A stretch of DNA of 5,066 bases, from assembly GCA_028869495.1 (NCBI GenBank), contig JAGWRY010000311.1, positions 1 through 5,066 on the forward strand, read 5' to 3'. Shown in pieces: positions 1 through 4,937 of the stretch. Within the stretch, counting starts at the first letter, position 1; each line of letters begins with the position of its first letter. The position numbers and the translations under genes are program-made. This DNA comes from Elusimicrobiota bacterium (GTDB lineage Bacteria; Elusimicrobiota; Elusimicrobia; UBA1565; UBA9628). The notes beneath the pieces are model-generated. The model was not told the origin of the DNA. It saw only the letters and a list, made by a program, of their open reading frames with translations, and did not search any database.

Positions 1-170
1 AGCGGGGCGACGGCGGGGATCGCGGCGGCGCCCGCGGCGGCGGCCGCGGAGGCCTCGGCGGCCGCTCCGGCCGGGCCGGCGACGACCTGGGCCAGGGCGG
101 CCTGCGGGAACGAGGCCAGGATCACGGAGAGAGCGAGGAGCGCCGCCGTCGGCTGGAGGTTCTTCTTCAT
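1..170 (-). CDS. Exported Ala-rich protein of unknown function, N-terminal part only
   Basis: The gene runs off the left edge, so only the first 56 codons are visible. The protein opens with a clear Sec signal peptide: two lysines after the Met, a hydrophobic core at about residues 9-21 (ALLALSVILAS), and an Ala-Leu-Ala signal peptidase I site at 25-27, giving a mature protein that starts at Gln28. The mature start is low-complexity Ala/Gly/Pro (about residues 29-56), which looks like a flexible linker before a domain outside the window. The ATG at 168-170 is chosen because the signal peptide begins there. No Shine-Dalgarno sequence precedes it; a -10-like TACGAT lies 9 nt upstream instead. 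It is divergent from ychF across a 139-bp gap. Function cannot be assigned from this fragment. An exported enzyme or surface protein is possible. Confidence 0.75.
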   Translation of the reverse strand, partial: MKKNLQPTAALLALSVILASFPQAALAQVVAGPAGAAAEASAAAAAGAAAIPAVAP

Positions 171-179
171 AGTGGGGGC

Positions 180-185
180 ATCGTA
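180..185 (-). promoter_or_regulatory. -10-like hexamer TACGAT before the exported-protein gene
   Basis: On the minus strand TACGAT matches TATAAT at four of six positions and ends 9 nt before the ATG. It sits in a short A/T-rich patch (TTTTCTACGAT) within very GC-rich DNA. No convincing -35 box is visible. Transcription would begin one to three bases before the start codon, so the mRNA would have almost no leader. The match is weak on its own; it gains weight because three other genes here show the same layout. Confidence 0.35.
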
Positions 186-216
186 GAAAAGCGGCGCTTT
201 CCGGGCGCGGGCCGAC

Positions 217-258
217 GGGCCCGCGTCGGCGCGGGCAGAGGGCCCGCGTCGGCGCGGG
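217..258. repeat. Tandem pair of a 19-bp hairpin-forming repeat
   Basis: The 19-mer GGGCCCGCGTCGGCGCGGG occurs at 217-235 and again, identically, at 240-258, so the period is 23 bp. Each copy contains a perfect inverted repeat, CCCGCG-TCGG-CGCGGG (220-235 and 243-258), able to form a 6-bp stem with a 4-nt loop. The upstream copy can also pair in another way: GCCGAC (211-216) with GTCGGC (225-230). The pair lies in the divergent gap between the exported-protein gene and ychF, about 37 bp before the putative ychF -10. It could be a double operator, a transcript hairpin or a small interspersed repeat. The sequence does not decide between these. Confidence 0.7.
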
Positions 259-294
259 ACCTTCGACCCACGGGCGGGCCGGGCCCCGATTTGA

Positions 295-300
295 TAGACT
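295..300 (+). promoter_or_regulatory. -10-like hexamer TAGACT before ychF
   Basis: TAGACT lies in the A/T-rich patch GATTTGATAGACT, the only one in this part of the gap, and ends 9 nt before the ychF ATG. It matches TATAAT at four of six positions. No clear -35 hexamer stands 16-18 bp upstream. The nine bases between box and start (GGCGCCCCC) contain no Shine-Dalgarno sequence, so a very short or absent leader is inferred. Confidence 0.4.
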
Positions 301-309
301 GGCGCCCCC

Positions 310-1380
310 ATGGAAATCGGCATCGTCGGCCTCCCGAACGTCGGAAAATCCACGACCTTCAACGCGCTGACCTCAGGAGCCGCCGCGGCCTCGAACTATC
401 CGTTCACGACGATCGAGCCGAACGTCGGCGTCGTCGCCGTCCCCGACGCGCGGCTGGACCGCCTGACGGCGCTCTTCAAGCCGAAGAAGACGACGCCGGC
501 CTCCTGCCGCTTCGTCGACATCGCCGGCCTGGTCAAGGGCGCGGCGCAGGGCGAGGGCCTCGGCAACAAGTTCCTGGCCAACATCCGCGAGGTGGACGCG
601 ATCCTGCACATGGTCCGCCTCTTCAAGGACCCGGACGTCGTGCACACGCTCGGCGGCGTGGACCCGAAGCGCGACGTCGAGGTGATCGAGACCGAACTGA
701 TGCTGGCCGACCTCGCCAGCCTCGAGAAGCAGTTCGACAAGGTCTCGGGCAAGGCCAAGTCGGGCGACAAGGCCGCCAAGGAGCAGCTGGTCCTGCTGGA
801 GACGATCCAGAAGGGCCTCTCCGCGGGCAAGCCCGCGCGCGCGCTGGGCCTGGACCCGAAGGCGATCCGCGACTTCTTCCTGCTCACCGCCAAGCCGGTG
901 CTCTACGTCGGCAACTCCGACGAGGTGCCCGACGCCGCGGTCGTCGCCGACTTCGCGGCCTTCGCGAAGTCGCGCGGCTCCGAATCGGTCGTCATCTGCG
1001 GCAAGCTCGAGAGCGAGATCGCCCAGTTGGAAGGCGAGGACCGCAAGGCCTTCATGGCCGAGCTGGGGCTGACGGCCAGCGGCCTCGAGCGCGTGATCGT
1101 CGCGGCCTACAAGACGCTGGGGCTGTGCTCGTTCTTCACCGCCGGCGAGGACGAGGTCCGCGCCTGGACGATCCCCGTCGGCGCCCGCGGCCCGCAGGCG
1201 GCCGGGGCGATCCACTCCGACTTCGAGAAGGGCTTCATCAAGGCGGACGTCTATTCCTTCGCCGACATCGACAAGCACGAGAAGGAGTCCGTCCTGCGCG
1301 AGAAGGGGATGATCCGCTCCGAGGGCAAGGAGTACGTCGTGAAGGACGGGGATGTCTGCTTCTTTAAGTTCTCCAGCTGA
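310..1380 (+). CDS. ychF: YchF, ribosome-binding Obg-family ATPase
   Basis: This is YchF (OLA1 in eukaryotes), a nearly universal P-loop NTPase of the Obg group that prefers ATP, binds ribosomes and is linked to translation and stress responses. At 356 residues it matches the family (E. coli about 363). The G1 loop GLPNVGKST is at residues 7-15, G3 DIAGL at 70-74, and the signature GEGLGNKFLANIRE at 81-94. The G4 position reads N-S-D-E (202-205) rather than the NKxD of true GTPases, as expected for an ATP-preferring YchF. His112 lies where E. coli has the His implicated in hydrolysis. A helical coiled-coil insertion spans about 125-185. The C-terminal TGS domain (about 275-354) has the conserved FFTAGEDEVRAWTI, PQAAGAIHSDFEKGFI and GKEYVVKDGDVCFF stretches. 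The ATG at 310 starts the first beta strand and has no Shine-Dalgarno sequence. The 3' end overlaps the methyltransferase gene by 29 bp. Of its 15 Arg codons, 14 are CGC. Confidence 0.97.
   Translation: MEIGIVGLPNVGKSTTFNALTSGAAAASNYPFTTIEPNVGVVAVPDARLDRLTALFKPKKTTPASCRFVDIAGLVKGAAQGEGLGNKFLANIREVDAILHMVRLFKDPDVVHTLGGVDPKRDVEVIETELMLADLASLEKQFDKVSGKAKSGDKAAKEQLVLLETIQKGLSAGKPARALGLDPKAIRDFFLLTAKPVLYVGNSDEVPDAAVVADFAAFAKSRGSESVVICGKLESEIAQLEGEDRKAFMAELGLTASGLERVIVAAYKTLGLCSFFTAGEDEVRAWTIPVGARGPQAAGAIHSDFEKGFIKADVYSFADIDKHEKESVLREKGMIRSEGKEYVVKDGDVCFFKFSS
1342..1346 (+). promoter_or_regulatory. Shine-Dalgarno AAGGA for the methyltransferase gene, inside ychF
   Basis: AAGGA ends 5 nt before the ATG at 1352 and lies in the last codons of ychF. 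An in-frame TGA at 1340-1342 blocks any earlier start, and no other start codon occurs before the first iron-sulfur cysteine, so this ribosome binding site fixes the start. It is the clearest Shine-Dalgarno sequence in the window. Confidence 0.75.
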
Positions 1381-2548
1381 CCGGATCGCCGCGCGCTGCC
1401 GCCACTTCGGGACCTGCGGCGGCTGCTCCCTACAGGACCGGCCCTACGAGGCCCAGCTCGCCTATAAAAAGTCGCGGATTGCGACGGCGCTGAAAGACCT
1501 CCCCGGCCTGCCCGCGCTTTCGATGCTCGGCGCGCCCGAGATCTGGAACTACCGCAACAAGATGGAGTTCAGCTTCGGCGACGTGTACCCGCCGGAGCCC
1601 GGGAAGTGGCTCAAGCTCGGCATGAAGCCGAAGGGGCGCTGGTACCGGATCCTCGACCTCGAGGAGTGCCACCTGCCCGGCCCGAAGGTCCCCGCGCTCC
1701 TCGCGGCGGTCCGCGAGTGGGCCGCGCGCGAGAAGGTCGCGCCGTACAACTCCCACAAGAAGGAAGGCGAGCTCCGCCACCTGGTCCTGCGCGAGGCGAA
1801 GAACCGTCCCGAGAGCATGGTCACGCTCGTGACCTCGACGGGCGCCGTCCCCAAGGAGTCCTTCGTCGCGGCGGTGGCCGCGGCCTATCCGGCGACGACG
1901 GTCCTGCTCGGGCGCAACGCGAAGGTCTCCGACACCGCGGTCTCGGACGCGCTCGAGGTCCTGTCCGGCCCGGGGCACGTCACGGAGACGCTGAAGTTCC
2001 CCGACGGCGGCGCGGTCGACTACCGGATCTCGCCGCATTCGTTCTTCCAGACAAACACGAAGGGCGCCGAGGTCCTCTACGGCCTGCTGCGCGACTGGTC
2101 GCGCGAGCTGGGCGCGGGGCTGATGCTCGACCTCTACTGCGGCGGCGGCGGGATCGCGCTGTCGCTGGCTGGCGCGGCCCGCCGGGTGGTCGGCGTCGAG
2201 TCGAACCCGGCCGCGGTCGAGGACGCGAAGGCCAACGCGGGACTGAACGCCTTGAGGAACTGCGAGTTCTACGGCGCGGCCGTCGAGTTCCTTCTCCCGT
2301 CGCTCCTCGACATGGGTCCGGACGCCGCGGTCGTGGACCCGCCGCGCGCGGGCCTGCACGCGTCCGCGGTGAAGGCCCTGCTGGCCTCGCCGCCGCCGGT
2401 CCTGTTCTACGTCTCCTGCAATCCGGACGCCCTCGCGCGCGACCTGGCGGCGCTCTCCCCGCTCTACGCGGTCGAGCGCCTCGCCGGCGTCGACCTCTTC
2501 CCGCACACCGAGCATGTGGAGACCGTTGGCTGGTTGAGGCGCAAATGA
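1352..2548 (+). CDS. TrmA/RumA-family (uracil-5-)RNA methyltransferase with iron-sulfur motif, TRAM-less
   Basis: This is an S-adenosylmethionine-dependent enzyme that forms 5-methyluridine in RNA, probably 23S rRNA; the family includes RlmD, RlmC, RlmCD and TrmA. The 398 residues begin almost directly with the 4Fe-4S ligands: Cys16, Cys22 and Cys25 (C-x5-C-x2-C, with the CGGCSLQ signature) and Cys106 in LEECHLPG. The RNA-binding central domain follows. The Rossmann domain shows the FFQTN motif (231-235), SAM motif I LDLYCGGGGIALSLA (259-273), the acidic Glu283 in VGVESNP, and VVDPPRAGL (327-335). The catalytic nucleophile is Cys356 in YVSCNP, and the likely general base is Glu390 in the HTEHVET stretch (385-391). 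The N-terminal TRAM domain of E. coli RlmD is absent; in that it resembles RlmC, although its cysteine signature is RumA-like. The exact target (U1939, U747 or another uridine) cannot be told, so no symbol is given. The gene overlaps ychF and is probably translationally coupled to it. Confidence 0.93.
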   Translation: MSASLSSPADRIAARCRHFGTCGGCSLQDRPYEAQLAYKKSRIATALKDLPGLPALSMLGAPEIWNYRNKMEFSFGDVYPPEPGKWLKLGMKPKGRWYRILDLEECHLPGPKVPALLAAVREWAAREKVAPYNSHKKEGELRHLVLREAKNRPESMVTLVTSTGAVPKESFVAAVAAAYPATTVLLGRNAKVSDTAVSDALEVLSGPGHVTETLKFPDGGAVDYRISPHSFFQTNTKGAEVLYGLLRDWSRELGAGLMLDLYCGGGGIALSLAGAARRVVGVESNPAAVEDAKANAGLNALRNCEFYGAAVEFLLPSLLDMGPDAAVVDPPRAGLHASAVKALLASPPPVLFYVSCNPDALARDLAALSPLYAVERLAGVDLFPHTEHVETVGWLRRK

Positions 2549-2550
2549 GC

Positions 2551-2556
2551 TATAAT
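2551..2556 (+). promoter_or_regulatory. Consensus -10 box TATAAT for the tRNA-Arg gene
   Basis: A perfect TATAAT begins 3 bp after the methyltransferase stop codon and ends 23 nt before the mature tRNA 5' end. That predicts a leader of about 15 nt to be removed by RNase P. A weak -35 candidate, TTGGCT (2526-2531), is 19 bp upstream inside the methyltransferase gene; a better-spaced one is not visible. It is the only consensus -10 in the window, as expected for a highly expressed stable RNA. Confidence 0.75.
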
Positions 2557-2579
2557 CAGATTTCCTCGGGCCGTCTTTT

Positions 2580-2651
2580 GCGCTCGTAACACAAAGGATA
2601 GTGTGCTGCCCTGCGAAGGCAGATATCCAGGTTCGATTCCCGGCGAGCGCA
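2580..2651 (+). tRNA. tRNA-Arg, anticodon GCG
   Basis: The 72-nt cloverleaf folds fully by hand. The acceptor stem GCGCTCG (2580-2586) pairs perfectly with CGAGCGC (2644-2650), and the discriminator is A2651. The D stem is ACAC/GTGT (2589-2592, 2601-2604) with loop AAAGGATA, including G18-G19. The anticodon stem is CTGCC/GGCAG (2606-2610, 2618-2622) with loop CTGCGAA, giving anticodon GCG at 2613-2615, which reads CGC and CGU. The T arm is CCAGG-TTCGATT-CCCGG (2627-2643). Arginine identity is supported by C35 and by A20 in the D loop, the known ArgRS determinants. CCA is not encoded. Two oddities: the anticodon is GCG rather than the usual bacterial ACG, and the T stem has an A51-C63 mismatch. 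It is followed after 22 bp by a protein start, with no room for a terminator. Confidence 0.93.
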
Positions 2652-2673
2652 ATGGACGGCTCGGGGCCTTCCG

Positions 2674-3045
2674 ATGGTCAGACTCCTGCTGGCCGCCTCC
2701 TTCGTCTCCCACCTGTTCTTCCTGGTCGGCGGGATGGTCGAGATGGCGCCGCCCGACGAGGACGCCCTGCTGGAGCCCGAGAAGGCGGCCGGCCTCTTCG
2801 GCGTCCAGCTCGCCGGCCTGATCGTCGTCTGCCTGGCGGCCTTCGGCGCCGGCGGCCTCGGCGGAACGCTGGCGAAGTGGCTGACCCTTCCTCTGCTGGC
2901 CGCGCACGGCTGGGCGTTCGCGCTCTACCGCTCGCGCCGCGACGCGGCGAAGGGCTCGCCGGCCCTGCGCCGGTTCGAGGACGCCCTGTACGCGGCGCAC
3001 GTCCTCGTCGCGGCCGCCGCGCTGATCGGCGCGGCCCTCGTCTAG
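2674..3045 (+). CDS. Small membrane protein with four predicted helices, unknown function
   Basis: This 123-residue protein is not one I recognise. It has four hydrophobic segments, at about residues 3-22, 38-62, 66-85 and 104-123, so it is an integral inner-membrane protein. A short acidic loop (about 23-37, with PPDEDALLEPEK) lies between the first two helices and a basic loop (RSRRDAAKG, 86-94) between the last two; by the positive-inside rule both termini would face the periplasm. Third codon positions are almost all G or C, which supports real coding. The ATG at 2674 begins the first helix. No strong Shine-Dalgarno sequence is present, and no separate promoter is seen, so it is probably read from the tRNA promoter. 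It ends 13 bp from the convergent secreted-protein gene. Confidence 0.72.
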   Translation: MVRLLLAASFVSHLFFLVGGMVEMAPPDEDALLEPEKAAGLFGVQLAGLIVVCLAAFGAGGLGGTLAKWLTLPLLAAHGWAFALYRSRRDAAKGSPALRRFEDALYAAHVLVAAAALIGAALV

Positions 3046-3046
3046 C

Positions 3047-3058
3047 CGCCGCGCGGCG
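3047..3058. terminator. 12-bp perfect palindrome between convergent stop codons
   Basis: CGCCGCGCGGCG is identical to its own reverse complement. It fills nearly all of the 13 bp between the TAG of the membrane-protein gene and the TGA of the convergent secreted-protein gene. As RNA it would form at most a 4-bp stem with a 4-nt loop, without a U tract. It may act as a weak shared terminator, but such palindromes also arise by chance in DNA this GC-rich. Confidence 0.3.
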
Positions 3059-3799
3059 TCAGAAGCCGACGTTCAGGCCGGGGCAGCGCGTCTTTAGGAA
3101 GGCGGAGAGGCCGGCGTCGTCGAACTTGAGGACGGGGTTGCCGCTCTTGTAGGCGAAGATCTCGGAGTTCGTCACCGTGCAGGTCTGTCCCTCCGCGCTG
3201 CGGAACGTCGAGGCCGCGTTCGGCCGGCCGGCGGGCAGCTCGCCCAGCCGGAAGCCCGCGTCGAGCATCAGCCCGCGGTACTCCGGGATCTCGACGCCGC
3301 CGTCGTCGTCGCGCGCGATGCGCGGCGAGACCGTCACCGCCCCGCGGTCGAGCCCCGCGATCTGCGCGGTCGCCGGGTCGAACGTCGCGACGCCGCCGTC
3401 GGCCATCACGACGCGGACCGTGCCGGCCGCCTTGTCCGTCTCCAGGCGCGGCAGGCCGCGGCGCGGGAAGAAGTAGAACGAGCGCGCCGACGTCATGTCC
3501 GGCCCCTCGCCCGCGCCGTAGGAGCTGAACACCATCAGCATCCCGTCGCTGAAGACCGCGTAGTCGCGGTAGACCATGTCCGCGTTCATCGGATGGATCG
3601 AGACGAAGCAGGTCCCGTCGCCGAGGTCGTCCGCGTAGGCCTGCGTGTTCCCGATCGCGACCGGAGGGATCTTCGGACAGGCCGAGGCGGCGCCGGAGGC
3701 CGAGGCGCCGGCGCCGGGGAAGTAGGAGCGCCAGGCCTGGGCCGAGGCGAGGCCGGGGAGCAGGAACAGCGCGGCGAGGAGCGCGAGAGAGGTTCTCAT
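3059..3799 (-). CDS. Secreted four-cysteine protein of unknown function
   Basis: The 246-residue product starts with a Sec signal peptide: Arg2, hydrophobic core LALLAALFLLPGL at 5-17, and signal peptidase I site Ala-Ser-Ala at 18-20. The mature protein begins at Gln21, so it is periplasmic or extracellular. A short Ala/Ser/Gly linker (about 29-40) leads into a folded domain with exactly four cysteines (41, 64, 207, 239), which could make two disulfides. Dense aromatic stretches such as TCFVSIHPMNADMVYRDY (63-80) and SFYFFPRRG (107-115), with strand-like alternation, suggest a beta-rich fold. No catalytic motif is recognised. The ATG at 3797-3799 is fixed by the signal peptide. It has no Shine-Dalgarno sequence; an extended -10 box sits 6 nt upstream. 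It lies 43 bp downstream of trmO on the same strand but seems to have its own promoter. Confidence 0.87.
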   Translation of the reverse strand: MRTSLALLAALFLLPGLASAQAWRSYFPGAGASASGAASACPKIPPVAIGNTQAYADDLGDGTCFVSIHPMNADMVYRDYAVFSDGMLMVFSSYGAGEGPDMTSARSFYFFPRRGLPRLETDKAAGTVRVVMADGGVATFDPATAQIAGLDRGAVTVSPRIARDDDGGVEIPEYRGLMLDAGFRLGELPAGRPNAASTFRSAEGQTCTVTNSEIFAYKSGNPVLKFDDAGLSAFLKTRCPGLNVGF

Positions 3800-3805
3800 G
3801 AGCCG

Positions 3806-3814
3806 ATGATAGCA
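3806..3814 (-). promoter_or_regulatory. Extended -10 box TGCTATCAT before the secreted-protein gene
   Basis: On the minus strand the sequence reads TGC-TATCAT, a TGn extended -10 with five of six matches to TATAAT. It ends 6 nt before the ATG, so the predicted first transcribed base is at or next to the start codon. No -35 hexamer is evident; that region holds the hairpin downstream of trmO, and extended -10 promoters can work without a -35. Confidence 0.6.
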
Positions 3815-3822
3815 AGAACGGC

Positions 3823-3840
3823 GCCGGGCGGAGGCCCGGC
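3823..3840 (-). terminator. Hairpin just downstream of trmO
   Basis: GCCGGGC (3823-3829) and GCCCGGC (3834-3840) form a perfect 7-bp G/C stem with a 4-nt loop, starting 2 bp after the trmO stop codon. In the trmO direction the stem is followed by GCCGTTCTTGC rather than a clean U run, so intrinsic termination would be weak. It separates trmO from the promoter of the next minus-strand gene. Confidence 0.5.
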
Positions 3841-3842
3841 TC

Positions 3843-4604
3843 TCAGCGCGCGAGCGCGATCTTTTTGGGCGGCTCGCGGCGGGCCTTTTTGTGCATGACC
3901 GCGCCGGTCTCCAGCCGCAGGACGGTCGCGGTCCTGCCGCGCACGCAGAAGTGGGCGTCGAAGTCGTGCAGGAAGAAGCCGAGGTCCAGACCGTCCTTGT
4001 TCTGCGACTTGTCGCGAGGATTGCGCGGATCCTGGCCGAGCAGGTCGCTCAAGAGCTTCTTGAGCCCTTTGATCTTCAGACGCTTCTCGGCGGCGGCGAC
4101 GTCGATCCGGGCGCGGGCGGCGAAGGCGACCTTCAAGGTCGGGAAGGAGGCGTCCTTCGTCCAGCCCGCGGAGGCCTCGGGGACGCTGTCCCACTCGGGC
4201 AGGTAGGGCTTGACGTCCAGGATCGGCGTGCCGTCCACCAGGTCGATGCCGGACAGATGCAAGGTCGCGCCTTCGACCTTGACCAGGCGCGCGACCGACA
4301 GCCCGATCGGCGACGGGCGGTGCGGCGAGCGCGAGGCGAAGACGCCGACGGTGCGGCCGCGCAGTCGCGGCGGGTGGATCTTCGGGCGGAAGGTCTTGTT
4401 GGTGTTCAGGTGGAAGTAGGGCAGGAGCCAGACGTGCGAAAATCCCGACAGGCCGTCGAGCGAGTGCTCGGGCAGGAACTCCCGGCGGATCGTCAGCGTC
4501 GCGGTCGAGCCGGGGGCCAGGCGCGGCTGGCGGGGCGTCGCGAACTTCTCGCGCAGGCAGGAGCGCAGGATCCCGATCGGGCGCAGGGTCTCGGGCGCGG
4601 ACAC
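3843..4604 (-). CDS. trmO: TrmO (TsaA/YaeB), tRNA-Thr m6t6A37 methyltransferase
   Basis: TrmO uses S-adenosylmethionine to N6-methylate t6A at position 37 of tRNA-Thr (shown in E. coli, where it aids decoding); it is not a Rossmann-fold methyltransferase but a beta-barrel enzyme. The 253-residue protein has the family blocks in order: PIGILRS (9-15), EKFATPRQP (19-27), FSHVWLLPYFH (55-65), RTVGVFASRSPHRPSPIGLS (84-103) and DLVDGTPILDVKPYLP (121-136). The C-terminal domain with DPRNPRDKS (192-200) follows. E. coli TrmO has about 235 residues; the excess is mainly a basic tail (about 239-253, KKARREPPKKIALAR) that might contact RNA. The start is GTG at 4602-4604, one base after the upstream gene's TGA. 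No strong Shine-Dalgarno sequence is seen, so coupling to the upstream gene is likely. A hairpin follows the stop. Confidence 0.94.
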   Translation of the reverse strand: MSAPETLRPIGILRSCLREKFATPRQPRLAPGSTATLTIRREFLPEHSLDGLSGFSHVWLLPYFHLNTNKTFRPKIHPPRLRGRTVGVFASRSPHRPSPIGLSVARLVKVEGATLHLSGIDLVDGTPILDVKPYLPEWDSVPEASAGWTKDASFPTLKVAFAARARIDVAAAEKRLKIKGLKKLLSDLLGQDPRNPRDKSQNKDGLDLGFFLHDFDAHFCVRGRTATVLRLETGAVMHKKARREPPKKIALAR

Positions 4605-4605
4605 G

Positions 4606-4923
4606 TCAGGAGTCGACCTGCTCGAGGAGCGCGGCCGCGTCGTCGAAGACCAGGAACTCGGCCTTCAGGCGCGCGCGGAGCGCGGCCTCGCGGCCCGCGT
4701 AGGCGGCCTCGACGGCCTGCTCGCGCTTCTCGAAGTCGCCGAGGGAGGCCAGCCCCTTCGCGTCGCGGCGCGCGGCGCGGAACCACTTCTTCGGAAGCGG
4801 GGAGCTCCCGAAGAGCGCGGCCACGTCCGCGGCGGGGCGGATCGGGCTGACCTTTTGGAGCCAGCGGATCAGCAGGAACGCCGCGAACATCGGCAGTCCG
4901 ATCCAGAACATGAGCGCGACCAT
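4606..4923 (-). CDS. Small single-helix membrane protein of unknown function, upstream of trmO
   Basis: The 105-residue product is not recognised. Residues 3-22 (LMFWIGLPMFAAFLLIRW core) form one hydrophobic anchor followed by basic residues, so the remainder (about 23-105) is probably cytoplasmic. That part is charged and largely helical, with heptad-like segments at about 64-90 (EKREQAVEAAYAGREAAL) that might form a coiled coil, and an acidic end. Third positions are strongly G/C, supporting real coding. The ATG at 4921-4923 is preferred because an extended -10 box ends 5 nt before it; a second ATG at codon 5 is possible. The stop is 1 bp from the trmO GTG, so the two are probably one operon. 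Nothing shows a functional link to tRNA modification. Confidence 0.72.
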   Translation of the reverse strand: MVALMFWIGLPMFAAFLLIRWLQKVSPIRPAADVAALFGSSPLPKKWFRAARRDAKGLASLGDFEKREQAVEAAYAGREAALRARLKAEFLVFDDAAALLEQVDS

Positions 4924-4928
4924 GCCCT

Positions 4929-4937
4929 ATTTTAACA
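4929..4937 (-). promoter_or_regulatory. Extended -10 box TGTTAAAAT for the small membrane protein and trmO
   Basis: On the minus strand TGT-TAAAAT is a TGn extended -10 with five of six matches to TATAAT. It ends 5 nt before the ATG, so the start codon itself is close to the predicted first transcribed base. It lies at the edge of the AT-rich REP-like segment, which may have supplied part of it. No -35 hexamer stands out (AATTTC at 17-bp spacing is poor). Confidence 0.55.

Noticed and set aside
217..258. Start of a CRISPR array
   Set aside because: Only two copies, separated by 4 bp rather than a spacer of about 30 bp, with no cas genes nearby.
373..1278. Long minus-strand open frame (301 codons) opposite ychF
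   Set aside because: Arg/Asp/Leu/Ala-biased shadow of a confidently identified gene; high GC removes stop codons from other frames. No motif or signal sequence.
1430..2515. Long minus-strand open frame (361 codons) opposite the methyltransferase, and a plus-strand frame at 1606-2589
   Set aside because: Both have low-complexity Arg/Gly/Ala composition and lie over a gene with intact catalytic motifs; they are shadows.
2580..2651. The tRNA as an integration (attachment) site of a mobile element
   Set aside because: No integrase gene and no repeated copy of the tRNA 3' end in the window; flanking genes look native in composition.
2601..3152. Alternative plus-strand starts inside or just after the tRNA (for example ATG at 2652)
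   Set aside because: These frames give Arg/Pro/Gly-rich products; the 2674 frame has G/C third positions and coherent membrane segments.
3891..4850. Plus-strand open frame (319 codons) across trmO and the small membrane-protein gene
   Set aside because: Composition is Arg/Gly/Ala/Gln-biased, it crosses two minus-strand genes, and trmO has all its family motifs on the other strand.
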